Source: Primulina eburnea (Eukaryota > Streptophyta > Magnoliopsida > Lamiales > Gesneriaceae). Taken from it: 64,000 bases of DNA. The number at the start of each line of letters is the position of its first letter. Positions within the stretch are counted from its first letter, which is position 1. Positions 22,458 through 34,481 of this stretch are shown here, piece after piece. Both the position numbers and the translations under genes were made by a program. Under the pieces are notes generated by a model that saw only the letters and a list, made by a program, of their open reading frames with translations, was not told the DNA's origin and did no database searches. The stretch covers positions 56,570 to 120,569 of the forward strand of contig NW_027331374.1 in assembly GCF_022965805.1 (NCBI RefSeq). The letters run 5' to 3'.

Positions 22458-25179
22458 TGTAACGTACCGTACTTTTACTACTTGAAATTTGCGGAAAAAT
22501 TAAAAATTTTAATCGAATAAAACATCCGTACGGTCGTCACCCAACATACATAAAATATCTTTAAAATAATCCATCACCAAATAAAAGTTTGCTAAAAGAA
22601 CGCTGTCTCAAAACGTCTCACATTCAAATCAAAACATCTGAGTATTTTAAAAATTTGCATAAACATAAACTTGCGGTCCTCGGGTTTAGCCTGCCGCTCA
22701 GCCCAAGCCTGCCCCTTGGTCGCCACCTCCTGTCTCCTGCTCATCGTACTCACCTGCATCGATCAAGTCTAGTGAGTCTAAAGACTCAACACGTATAAAC
22801 TGGAATAACGAGTACTACATAATAAAAATCACATGCACTTTAAAATAGGACATACATAATTTGAAGCTTGAACATACGTACATACAAAACTAGACGTGCC
22901 ATCAACATAAACTTTCATAAACATACTGCATACGTAAACATACATAACTTCATCATTTTGCGTAGAGGCATGTTTCAAAGCAAGTGACCCATAACATAAA
23001 AGAGCCTGATCAGACTATACCACAGTACTGGGCTGACAGGGACGTATCCACTTCCACATACATAAGATCCCCGTTCATAATTTAACGGGCTGGTTGGTCC
23101 CCGTTCATAATTTAACGCTTTCCAACCATGATCTAACCCGTTCATAATTTAACGGGCGGATTGGTCCCCGTTCATAATTTAACGCTTTCCAATCCTTAAC
23201 TTTCTTTGGTCACGAGACAATTAGCATACCTCAAAACTTAAAATATTTTCTTTGCACGTCACATACTTACTTGGCGTTGAGGGATTCGTTGGACTTCAAC
23301 TGGGGCCGTTGCTGCAACATACTAACGTGAATTTCATACTTAACTTGCATTACTTAGACGTAGAAAACTCATGCTTACTCTCAAGCCCAATCATATCTTA
23401 GGACCTTCTACAATTTCCCACGACACGTCCTTAATAATCCTTGCACTAACCCATAACATCAAACTTAAAATGAACTTACAAATATTTCCCAAAAAACAAG
23501 GGTACACGGACCCCGTGCTTGGGTCCGGGAGAGGGTCCGTGTACGTACTGCCTAGAATGTGTCGGAAAACGGAAGGGGCACGGACCCCGTGCTTGGGTCC
23601 GGATGGGGGTCCGTGTAGGTACTGCATGTCAAGTGTCTCGAAAAGGAAAGGACACGGACCCCGTGTGAGGGTCCGGGTTGAGGTCCGTGTGCCTACTGCC
23701 TAAGCGCACTAATTGAAGAACAAAGGCACGGACCCCGTGCTCGGGTCCGTGTGGGGGTCCGTCTGCACACTGTACGAAGAAACCTGCGAGAAAACTTATG
23801 CACATGCCTACACACCCAAATTGACACTTGGACACTATGATTTAACACCTTAAGGACACCATAACATTGCATAAAACTTATATAAACACATCAAGATACG
23901 ACGTCCACCATACTACCCAATACAACGCTAATTCGCAATTGACATCAATCGAGTTCCTATGACTTTCTACTAATTCAAACGCCTAACGACGTCCAACAAA
24001 AACCTTGAAAAGTACAACAAGCCTCAATACTAACATACTCATACGTAGCAACGATCGCCCGTCGATTTCCAACGAAGCCTGCAACATAAAACTTCAAAAA
24101 TACAATGATACCAAACTTTTCTTAAAATTTCCGTTTGAGCAGTCACACGAAAAATATCATAACTCTCTCATTTTTCGTCCAAAAATCTCGTACTTTATAT
24201 CAAATCGAAGGTATCGAAAAGTTCTACGTTTTTGTAGTTTAAAGTTTTCTCAACATATGAACAGAAAAATCTCAGTATTTGAAAAGACAGCAAAAACGAG
24301 TTTTGGATCTAAAATTTTACCCTTGAAATTGATCCGATCTATAATCCGCTCAAACTACTAACATGATACATAACTTTTACGCATAAAACAATCAACGCAA
24401 CGCATAATATGACTTGATCGACACAGCAAGAACAGAATATACGTGCCTTTATGACGATAACATTACCGAAAGACGACACCGAAGCGGAGATGGAGAGAGG
24501 CTTGATCCGGGACGAACGTGGCACCGTTTTTCTTGAATAAAAAGCAACGAAATTGCTGGAAATGATGGGGAAAGGGGGCGGCTGCCTATGCTCTCAAGAA
24601 CCCTAACTTCTCCCTCAAAAATAATAATAAAACTTGAATGCTAGAGTGTGTGTGTGTGTTTAGGCGTGTTACAGGTGTGTGTAAAAGTGGGTTTGTGTGT
24701 GTGCGTGTGTATTAAATAAATTAGGAGACTAAATTTTGTTTAATTAAAATAATAGTCTACTAATCAAAACATTAACTCACACTTAACTTTTAAATAAAAC
24801 TCTTTAATTAAAATATAACACACCAAACTAGACTTTGAAAGTTTAAAGGTCTTAAAATTACTAATTAAATATTTAGGCTCAAAAATGCTAAAACTCACTA
24901 AATTATTTAAAATACCCCCACTCTCAACTTAAAATAAAATACCTTCTTTTAAATTGCCAAAAATCGTCCCCGGGTCTTTTCCTCAATCCCGCCTCGAATA
25001 ATCGCCTGAAACATGAAACTCGAAAGACATTTTAACGTGCATCACATAATCATGAATAATTTAAAATAATGCATTTTCATAAATTATGCATGACTAAAGC
25101 TCATTTAAAAAAAATAAATAAATGATCTAATAATTAAATAAATGCATAGGTTATACGTGTACTGAATTTGGGCACTACA
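22458..25179 (-). repeat. El6 3' LTR
   Basis: 2722 bp. CACGGACC-type dyad units lie at 23510-23765, cgttcataatttaacg units at 23073-23186 and a GT-rich tract near 24647-24710. ORFs at 23371-23703 and 24005-24361 fall in LTR sequence and are not family proteins. Confidence 0.95.
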
Positions 25180-25217
25180 GTTCCACCCCCACTTATAAAA
25201 ATTTCGTCCTCGAAATT
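25180..25217 (-). other. El6 polypurine tract and 3' hairpin
   Basis: AAGTGGGGGTGGAAC next to the LTR and hairpin AATTTCG-AGGA-CGAAATT at 25200-25217 overlapping the pol stop codon, as in El5. Confidence 0.85.
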
Positions 25218-26184
25218 AAGTCTTACCAAACAACTCCGGGTAGCGAAGTCTCATGTCGGCCTCTGACTCCCAAGTGGCTTCCTCCACTGATTGATTCAGC
25301 CACTGAACTTTGACTAGCTTAGTCACTTTGTTCCGAAGTCTGCGCTCCTGCCTGTCTAGGATTTGGACTAGTTCCTCCTCATAAGACAGGTCTGGAGTCA
25401 ACTGTAACGGCTCATAACTCAGAACATGAGAAGGATTAGCCAAATATTTTCTCAGCATCGAGACATGGAACACATTGTGCACCCCGGCCAGATTCGGCGG
25501 AAGGGCTACACGATAAGCTAGTGTCCCAATTCTGTCCAAAACCTCGAACGGTCCAATAAACCTTGGACTCAACTTGCCTCTTTTTCCAAATCTCATCACA
25601 CCCTTCATGGGTGCTATCTTGACGAAAACATGATCACCCACTGAAAATTCGAGATCTCTCCTCCTCTTATCAGCATAACTCTTCTGACGGCTTTGGGCAG
25701 TCTTCATTCTCTCACGAATCTTGACCACCACGTCTGCAGTCTTCTGAACTATTTCTGGCCCAAGCTCTGTTCTCTCACCAACCTCATCCCAATGAACTGG
25801 TGATCTGCACTTCCTCCCATACAGTGCCTCATAGGGGGCCATACCAATAGATGCTTGGAAGCTGTTGTTGTATGTGAACTCCACTAGAGGTAGTCTCGAC
25901 TCCCAAGCTCCTTGAAAATCAATCATGCACGCCCTTAGCAAATCCTCTAAAATCTGAATCACTCGCTCAGACTGGCCATCTGTCTGCGGGTGAAAAGCTG
26001 TACTAAAAAGCAACTTCGTCCCCATAGCTGCATGTAAGCTCTTCCAGAAGGACGATGTAAACCTCGGGTCCCTGTCGGACACAATAATGACTGGGAAACC
26101 ATGCAACCGGACCATCTCCCGGATATAAAGATCCGCATACTGCGTCATGGAGAAAGTCGTCTTCACTGGCAGAAAATGCGCTGA
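25216..26184 (-). pseudogene. El6 pol end: integrase core part and chromodomain
   Basis: Reads on in the same frame after the TAG at 26185-26187. Contains SDRDPRF (second catalytic Asp), [19 protein letters not shown] (Glu), the C-terminal barrel [20 protein letters not shown] and a chromodomain-like tail ([27 protein letters not shown]). Ends ELFGKT. Confidence 0.92.
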
Positions 26185-27915
26185 CTAAGTGAGTCGGTCC
26201 ACTATAACCAAAATGGAGTTCGATCCTCTGACTGATCTCGGTAATCCAACCACAAAATCCATAGTAATGTTCTCCCACTTCCACTCGGGAATGGGTAGTG
26301 GCTTAACCAATCTTGCTGGCCTCTGATGTTCAGCTTTTACTTGCTGGCAAGTGAGACATTCTGATACAAATCTACGGATGTCTCGCTTCATCCCTGGCCA
26401 CCAATACAATAACTGTAGGTCTTTGTACATCTTGGTGCCTCCTGGGTGAATGGAATACGGAGATGCGTGTGCCTCTGTCAAAATATCCTGTCTGATCGAA
26501 CCAACACTAGGCACCCACATTCTACCTCTGTATCTCACAATGCCGTCTGAAACTGTGTACAGCACACTGCCCTTGGCTTCGTCTTTCAGTCTCCATTTCT
26601 GTAACTGCTCATCTGAAGACTGACCTGCTCGGATTCGATCTAGCAAATAAGATTTGACTGTCAGATTAGACAGCCTAGGAGCCTTGCCATCACGATAAAT
26701 CTCTAGACAAAACTTCTGAATCTCCGACTGTAGTGGTCTCTGAGCTGTCAACTGAGCAACAACTGCCACTTTTCTGCTCAAAGCGTCTGCGACAACATTA
26801 GCCTTTCCCGGATGGTAGCTAATTTCGCAGTCGTAATCTTTCACAAGTTCTAACCACCGTCTTTGTCTCATATTCAGCTCTTTCTGCGTGAAGAAGTATT
26901 TGAGACTCTTGTGGTCGGTGAAGATCTGACATTTCTCGCCGTATAAGTAATGTCTCCAAATCTTCAATGCAAAGACAACAGCGGCTAATTCAAGGTCGTG
27001 CGTCGGGTAGTTCTTCTCGTGCACCTTTAACTGTCTGGAAGCATAAGCTATGACCCGACCTTGCTGCATCAACACTGCGCCTAATCCGAGCTTAGATGCA
27101 TCGGTATAAAGCACAAACTCACCTTGCCCTGTCGGCATGGCTAGCACTGGCGCTGAAATAAGAGCTTGATTCAAAGTATCAAAGCTCTTCTGACATTCAT
27201 CACTCCACACGAATTTAGCATTCTTCTTGGTGAGTGAAGTGAGTGGCACCGCTATGGATGAAAATCCCTTAATAAACTTACGGTAGTAGCCTGCTAAACC
27301 CAAAAAGCTGCGGATTTCAGATGCATTCTTCGGCTCAACCCATTCCCTGACAGCCGCTACTTTCGCTGGATTCACCTCGATTCCACTGCTAGATATTATA
27401 TGCCCCAAAAATGCCACCTTTTCTAACCAAAATTCACACTTACTGAATTTCGCAATTAACTTGCGACTCTGCAATGTCTGTAATACTGTCCTCATGTGCT
27501 GGTTGTGCTCCTCATGGCTCTTCGAGTATATTAGAATGTTGTCAATGAATACTATGACGAATTGATCGAGGAACGGCTGAAATACTCGGTTCATGAGATC
27601 CATGAAAATCGCTGGAGCATTTGTCAATCCAAATGGCATCACCAAGAATTCGTAATGCCCGTATCTGGTCCTGAAAGCTGTCTTGTGGACATCTGCATCC
27701 TTCACTTTCAGCTGATGGTACCCTGATCGAAGATCTATCTTAGAGAACACGGTCGCTCCCTGCAATTGATCGAACAAGTCTTCGATTCTAGGCAAAGGGT
27801 ATTTGTTCTTGATCGTTACCTTGTTCAGCTCACGGTAATCGATGCACAGCCTCATGCTCCCATCCTTCTTCTTTACAAAGAGCACTGGTGCGCCCCACGG
27901 TGAGAAACTAGGCGG
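26185..27915 (-). pseudogene. El6 pol: RT, RNase H, integrase N-terminal part
   Basis: Continuous frame from [20 protein letters not shown] through [10 protein letters not shown], RNase [28 protein letters not shown], integrase zinc region [17 protein letters not shown] and [12 protein letters not shown]. It stops at TAG 26185-26187 (Lys of RLTK in El5). The RT catalytic motif reads FIDN where El5 has FIDD, so RT itself is probably dead. The upstream boundary is a 1-nt deletion near 27915. Confidence 0.92.
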
Positions 27916-28594
27916 ATAAATCCTTTGTCGAGGAGCTCCTGAATCTGCTGTTTGAGCTCTAACATCTCAGCTGGAGCTAATCTGTATGGCGCAATGGAGA
28001 TTGGCGCTGTGCCCGGCACGAGCTCGATTGCAAACTCCACCTCTCTCTCTGGTGGAAGGCCGGTGACGTCATCAGGAAAGACGTCTGGAAATTCCTTGAC
28101 TACTGGCACCTCTGATAAGGATGGAGTGGGCACGTCAGGCGCTGAAATAATACTAGCCAGGAAGGCCTGACATCCCTTGGAGATCAACCTCTTAGCCTAC
28201 ATGCACGAAATCATGCGAGGAAAGCTTCTCGATCTGGCTGGCTCAAAAAGAAATTGCTCCATGCCCGGCGGTCTAACCAAAACTGACCTCTTCTGAAAAT
28301 CTATCAGAACTCTATTCTTAGTCAGCCAGTCCATGCCCAAGATAATGTCGAATTCTGGCATCGGCAGTAGGATTAAATCTGCATATACCAGGTGGCCATG
28401 CAGTTCTAGATCGATATCTCTGATCACACTGGTAGCCAACAGCTCTTCCCCTGACGGGACTGTCACTGAAAAGTTCACGTCTAGGCCTATGGACTTGAGG
28501 TCCAAATGATTAGCAAACGTCTCCGATATGAAAGAGTGAGTGGCTCCTGAGTCTATCAGTGCAGTTGTGGATAGTCTCTTAATAAAAATGTTTC
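27916..28594 (-). pseudogene. El6 pol exon 2: protease and linker to RT
   Basis: From the intron acceptor: [21 protein letters not shown] (protease DSG), [11 protein letters not shown], a TAG at 28197-28199 (CAG in El5), then [45 protein letters not shown]. The frame is lost at FIRL near 27915. Confidence 0.9.
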
Positions 28595-28767
28595 CTGAGA
28601 TGCGTTAGCACAATACCAACTTATATCCCCAACATGCAAACAGTAACTTAAAGCACAACAGAACTCAATATCCCAAGTCATACAAACTAACACTAGCACA
28701 CTAATAATCCCAAATGAAAATTCCACATCCAAAGCAAAAATAATACTGCTTAGGTAGGAAAGTTTAC
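28595..28767 (-). other. El6 predicted gag/protease intron
   Basis: 173 nt, donor G/GTAAACTTTCC, acceptor GCTAACGCATCTCAG/GA. Splicing joins LLTG to NIFIKR in phase 1, at the same codon as El5. Ends are conserved with El5 while the middle differs in sequence and length, as expected for an intron. T-rich. Confidence 0.85.
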
Positions 28768-29869
28768 CAGTCAGTAAGGTGGTGTCTGGATCCGCCTCCT
28801 GTGCGTGCATGGCGAATACCCTGCCCTGGGTTGGCTGCTTCCATTGCGGGCACTCTTTCAGCATGTGGTCGCTAGCTCCACACTTGAAGCACTTGCCCGA
28901 TCCATATAAGCACTGCCCCGGGTGCTGACGGTTGCACTTAGGGCACACCGGAAAGTTAACGGGTTTCTGAGGCGCACCTTGCTGTTGTACTGGACCCTTG
29001 CCCCTTGGTGGTCCATGAAAAGGCTTCTTAGCTGGCGGCCCCTGAAACGGCCTCTTAAACTGGGGCCTCTGATTCTGCTGCTGGTGGTGCTGCGGCGGTG
29101 CCTGGTAGGGCCTCTTGCCCTGTCTATCCGTCTCTATATCTCGCTGGTCCTGTTCTGCCGCCAAAGCTCAGGACACGGCGACTGCATACGTAGTAGGACC
29201 AGCTACTCTCACATCCCGGCGCAAGATCGGCCGCAAACCGTCCATAAAATGCCTCAGCTTTGCCTGGGCATCATTCGAAATGAGGGGTACGAAGTAACAC
29301 CCCCTCTCAAACTTTCTGACAAAGTCTGCCACGCTGCTATCCCCTTGCCTCAGTGTCATAAACTCCCTGGTCAGGCGGGAGCGTACTTCCTCAGTGAAGT
29401 ACTTTGAGTAGAAAACTTCTTTGAATCCATTTCAAGGCAGCACTTGCAGATTGACTGCCACTGACGCGCTCTCCCACCATAGTCTAGCGTCCCCTGTCAG
29501 CAAGAATATAGCACATCTGACCCTGTCAGCGTCCGTCAGCTCCATGAAGTCAAATATCACCTCGATGGACTTGATCCATCCCTCAGCCACCATCGGGTCA
29601 GTAGTACCCGAAAACTCCTTCGGGCTCATCCTCCGGAACCTCTCATATACTGCCTCCGGTCTAGGCCTCTCCTCGAGGCCTGCAACAGTCTGGTTCCTCG
29701 AAAATTGTGCGAAGAATTGCGTCATGCCAGCAAGCATCTGTGCCTGCATATCTGGTGGTGGGGGTGGTGGAGGATTGGCCCTCTCCTCATCTCGATGTTC
29801 CCTGTCCTCTACTCGGTGCTCTCTGTTCTCATCCCTTGTTTCACGGTCGATCACACGTCTAGGAGGCAT
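28768..29869 (-). pseudogene. El6 gag with two nonsense codons
   Basis: Start at MPPRRVIDRET (29869). Same domains as El5: PPPPPPPDMQAQML, capsid (FSGTTDPMVAEGWIKSIEVIFDFMEL), zinc knuckles CPKCNRQHPGQC and CFKCGASDHMLKEC (28848-28890). One frame throughout, interrupted by TGA at 29432-29434 (Trp of TWNGFK in El5) and TGA at 29168-29170 (Arg in El5). It keeps the ~30 residues (EFMTLRQGDSSVADF...) deleted in El5. Confidence 0.92.
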
Positions 29870-30091
29870 ACTGTTCCAATAAATTGCCCAACACGTAAAC
29901 CCAACATGCATGATTATAATACCAATATCAAAAGCTGCACATAATTTTGAACTTAAAACATATACATGCTGAAATCATGACTTAATGCATAGTACATAGC
30001 ATAACTCAAAACTTTAAAACTTACAGACTTGAGGTGTGACTTCGAGAGCTTCTTGCGACTGGCAGTAGGCGTAACCCTTTACAAGAACACC

Positions 30092-30103
30092 GCTCTGATA
30101 CCA
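30092..30103 (-). promoter_or_regulatory. El6 primer binding site
   Basis: gctctgatacca (minus TGGTATCAGAGC), 2 nt from the 5' LTR: tRNA-Met priming. Confidence 0.93.
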
Positions 30104-30105
30104 AC

Positions 30106-33032
30106 TGTAACGTACCGTACATTTACTACTTGAAATTTGCGGAAAAATTAAAAATTTTAATCGAATAAAACATCCGTACGGTCGTCACCCAACATACATA
30201 AAATATCTTTAAAATAATCCATCACCAAATAAAAGTTTGCTAAAAGAACGTTGTCTCAAAACGTCTCACATTCAAATCAAAACATCAGAGTATTTTAAAA
30301 ATTTGCATAAACATAAACTTGCGGTCCTCGGGTTTAGCCTGCCGCTCAGCCCAAGCCTGCCCCTTGGTCGCCACCTCCTGTCTCCTGCTCATCGTACTCA
30401 CCTGCATCGATCAAGTCTAGTGAGTCTAAAGACTCAACACGTATAAACTGGAATAACGAGTACTACATAATAAAAATCACATGCACTTTAAAATAGGACA
30501 TACATAATTTGAAGCTTGAACATACGTACATACAAAACTAGACGTGCCATCAACATAAACTTTCATAAACATACTGCATACGTAAACATACATAACTTCA
30601 TCATTTTGCGTAGAGGCATGTTTCAATAATTTATTTAATACACACGCACACACACAAACCCACTTTTACACACACATGTAACACGCCTAAACACACACAC
30701 ACACTCTAGCATTCAAGTTTTATTATTATTTTTGAGGGAGAAGTTAGGGTTCTTGAGAGCATAGGCAGCCGCCCCCTTCCCCCATCATTTCCAGCAATTT
30801 CGTTGCTTTTTATTCAAGAAAAACGGTGCCACGTTCGTCCCGGATCAAGAAAGAGCCTGATCAGACTATACCACAGTACTGGGCTGACAGGGACGTATCC
30901 ACTGCCATATACATAAGATTCCCGTTCATAATTTAACGGGCTGGTTGGTCCCCGTTCATAATTTAACGCTTTCCAACCATGATCTAACCCGTTCATAATT
31001 TAACGGGCGGATTGGTCCCCGTTCATAATTTAACGCTTTCCAATCCTTAACTTTCTTTGGTCACGAGACAATTAGCATACCTCAAAACTTAAAATATTTT
31101 CTTTGCACGTCATACATACTTACTTGGCGTTGAGGGATTCGTTGGACTTCAACTGGGGCCGTTGCTGCAACATACTAACTTGAATTTCATACTTAACTTG
31201 CATTACTTAGACGTAGAAAACTCATGCTTACTCTCAAGCCCAATCATATCTTAGGACCTTCTACAATTTCCCACGACACGTCCTTAATAATCCTTGCACT
31301 AACCCATAACATCAAACTTAAAATGAACTTACAAATATTTCCCAAAAAACAAGGGTACACGGACCCCGTGCTTGGGTCCGGGAGAGGGTCCGTGTACGTA
31401 CTGCCTAGAATGTGTCGGAAAACGGAAGGGGCACGGACCCCGTGCTTGGGTCCGGATGGGGGTCCGTGTAGGTACTGCATGTCAAGTGTCTCGAAAAGGA
31501 AAGGACACGGACCCCGTGTGAGGGTCCGGGTTGAGGTCCGTGTGCCTACTTGCCTAAGCGCACTAATTGAAGAACAAAGGCACGGACCCCGTTCTCGGGT
31601 CCGTGTGGGGGTCCGTCTGCACACTGTACGAAGAAACCTGCGAGAAAACTTATGCACATGCCTACACACCCAAATTGACACTTGGACACTATGATTTAAC
31701 ACCTTAAGGACACCATAACATTGCATAAAACTTATATAAAGACTTCAAGATACGGCGTCCACCATACTACCCAATACAACGCTAATTCGCAATTGACATC
31801 AATCGAGTTCCTACGACTTTCAACTAATTCAAACGCCTAACGACGTCCAACAAAAACCTTGAAAAGTACAACAAGCCTCAATACTAACATACTCATACGC
31901 AGCAACGATCGCCCGTCGATTTCCAACAAAGCCTGCAACATAAAACTTCAAAAATACAATGATACCAAACTTTTCTTAAAATTTCCGTTTGAGCAGTCAC
32001 ACGAAAAATATCATAACTCTCTCATTTTTCGTCCAAAAATCTCGTACTTTATATCAAATCGAAGGTATCGAAAAGTTCTACGTTTTTGTAGTTTAAAGTT
32101 TTCTCAAAATATGAACAGAAAAATCGCAGTATTTGAAAAGACAGCAAAAACGAGTTTTGGATCTAAAATTTTACCCTTGAAATTGATCCGATCTATAATC
32201 CGCTCAAACTACTAACATGATACATAACTTTTACGCATAAAACAATCAACGCAACGCATAATATGACTTGATCGACACAGCAAGAACAGAATATACGTGC
32301 CTTTATGACGATAACGTTACCGAAAGACGACACCGAAGCGGAGATGGAGAGAGGCTTGATCCGGGACGAACGTGGCACCGTTTTTCTTGAATAAAAAGCA
32401 ACGAAATTGCTGGAAATGATGGGGGAAGGGGGCGGCTGCCTAAGCTCTCAAGAACCCTAACTTCTCCCTCAAAAATAATAATAAAACTTGAATGCTAGAG
32501 TGTGTGTGTGTGTTTAGGCGTGTTACATGTGTGTGTAAAAGTGGGTTTGTGTGTGTGCGTGTGTATTAAATAAATTAGGAGACTAACTTTTGTTTAATTA
32601 AAATAATAGTCTACTAATCAAAACATTAACTCACACTTAACTTTTAAATAAAACTCTTTAATTAAAATATAACACACCAAACTAAACTTTGAAAGTTTAA
32701 AGGTCTTAAAATTACTAATTAAATATTTAGGCTCAAAAATGCTAAAACTCACTAAATTATTTAAAATACCCCCACTCTCAACTTAAAATAAAATACCTTC
32801 TTTTAAATTGCCAAAAATCGTCCCCGGGTCTTTTCCTCAATCCCGCCTCGAATAATCGCCTGAAACATGAAACTTGAAAGACATTTTAACGTGCATCACA
32901 TAATCATGAATAATTTAAAATAATGCATTTTCATAAATTATGCATGACTAAAGCTCATTTAAAAAAATAAATAAATGATCTAATAATTAAATAAATGCAT
33001 AGGTTATACGTGTACTGAATTTGGGCACTACA
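30106..33032 (-). repeat. El6 5' LTR
   Basis: 2927 bp, about 1% different from the 3' LTR by eye outside one rearrangement at 30627-30849. CACGGACC-type dyads lie at 31362-31612. No gene. Confidence 0.93.
30627..30849 (+). repeat. Inverted duplication inside El6 5' LTR
   Basis: 223 bp that is the reverse complement of 32355-32577 of the same LTR. It replaces about 20 bp present in the 3' LTR (agcaagtgaccc... near 22978). The two copies form an inverted repeat with a ~1.5-kb spacer. Confidence 0.88.
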
Positions 33033-33878
33033 ATAATATTGATTCATCCTTAAAAATCCTTGATTAAATTTCTTTATAACATCATAACCCAAGATATCCC
33101 AAGGTTCCAAATATTCTTAAAAGTCTAAATCCTCAAAATTCTTTTCATTTAAACCATTTAATTATCGCTTATTGCTAAACTAGTCCCCAAATTCCTTAAT
33201 AATTGCAAAATTATTTCTTAATTTCCTCAAAAATTATCCTAATTGATCCTTAATTCGAAAATCCTAAGATTAACCCATAAGTTTTATCATTCTTAATTTT
33301 CTTCGACGGGTTTCCCATAACATAATTTCGATAAATCTAAACTTGTTTACCCAAATATCAATTCTTATAACCAATATTACATTTTATCAAAACTTAAAAT
33401 CTCAATTTATACATTTTCTTATTCCCAAAGTCGTAAATCCTCGAATCATTATTCCTTACGTCTAATTTCCAAAAATTAATTCAACTAGTAATAATGAATC
33501 ATAAATATTTCCTTATAAAATCTACGTGTCCCATAAAGCATTCATAATATTCACGATTAACCTATAGCCCAAAAAGTAGATCGTCAATACTAATACCCAA
33601 ATATCAAGATAGTCTAATTCCACCACAAAACCAACCATGCGTTGAAAAATAATTTTTCATTTCATATCGTATCACGTATAAAAATTCAAAGCATATAAAA
33701 CATATAATATCATGAAACTACTAAACATGTGACGTGAACATATAATTCATGTACTTATGCAGGTAACATCATAAAATCATATAAAACATGTAAACTTACA
33801 ACTTAGAGGCTTGACGACTGATCTTCCCGGCGCTGATGGTGACACAACCCTTTACAGAACCACTGCTCTGATACCAAC
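33033..33878 (-). other. El3 internal region, right part with PBS
   Basis: Begins with TSD ataat. AT-rich (many aattcct/ttaaat runs), no ORF. At the right end gctctgatacca (33865-33876), TGGTATCAGAGC on the minus strand, is the tRNA-Met PBS, 2 nt from the 5' LTR. With 22127-22457 this is the whole ~1.17-kb non-coding interior. Confidence 0.87.
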
Positions 33879-34481
33879 TGAAACGTCCTCATCTCTTATT
33901 GCTTTAAAAGTATTAAAAGTACTAGAAATTTTTTTTTAAACCTCACATAGCATTGGCCGAATTGCATACACAAGCATAAAATATTTTTGACATCATTTTA
34001 AAATAAATCAACTAACTAACATTTGAAAAGTATAGCCCATACTATAACCTCTCAAAAATCACTCATAATAAAAAGTCGTAAAAATATCTTTAACATAACT
34101 CAAAATCATAAATCATAACTAGTGCGGAAAACTAGCGTCGGTCCTCGGGTTATGTGCACCTCCAGTCCAGTCAGATCAACCATCAAGACCTCCATAATCA
34201 TCATAATCACCTGCATCCATCACACCTAGTGAGTCTAAAGACTCAACACACCATAATCTTGATAACGAGTAATACGTAATACAGTTAACATATAACAGTG
34301 AAAAATACTTGTACTTAAATATCATTTTCATGAAGATGCATAAACTTAAACTTAAGCGTTTTCGTAAACATTTTCATGATGCATAAAAACATTTTCATAA
34401 AAACATAAACATACTCATATTCATATTCATATTCGTATTCATATACGTATTCATATTCATATTCGTATTCATGTTCATGTT
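33879..34481 (-). repeat. El3 5' LTR, left part
   Basis: Starts TGAAACGTCC; matches 7957 onward but without the TRIM El4. Ends in atgtt (34477-34481), the El7 TSD. Confidence 0.92.

Larger units (their letters stand above)
22458..33032 (-). mobile_element. El6: second copy of the El5 family, in El3 internal DNA
   Basis: 10.6 kb with TSD ATAAT (22453-22457, 33033-33037). LTRs run TGTAACG to CACTACA. Same domain order and the same intron as El5. Inactivated by four nonsense codons (29432, 29168, 28197, 26185) and a frameshift near 27915. The 5' LTR carries an inverted internal duplication. Confidence 0.95.
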
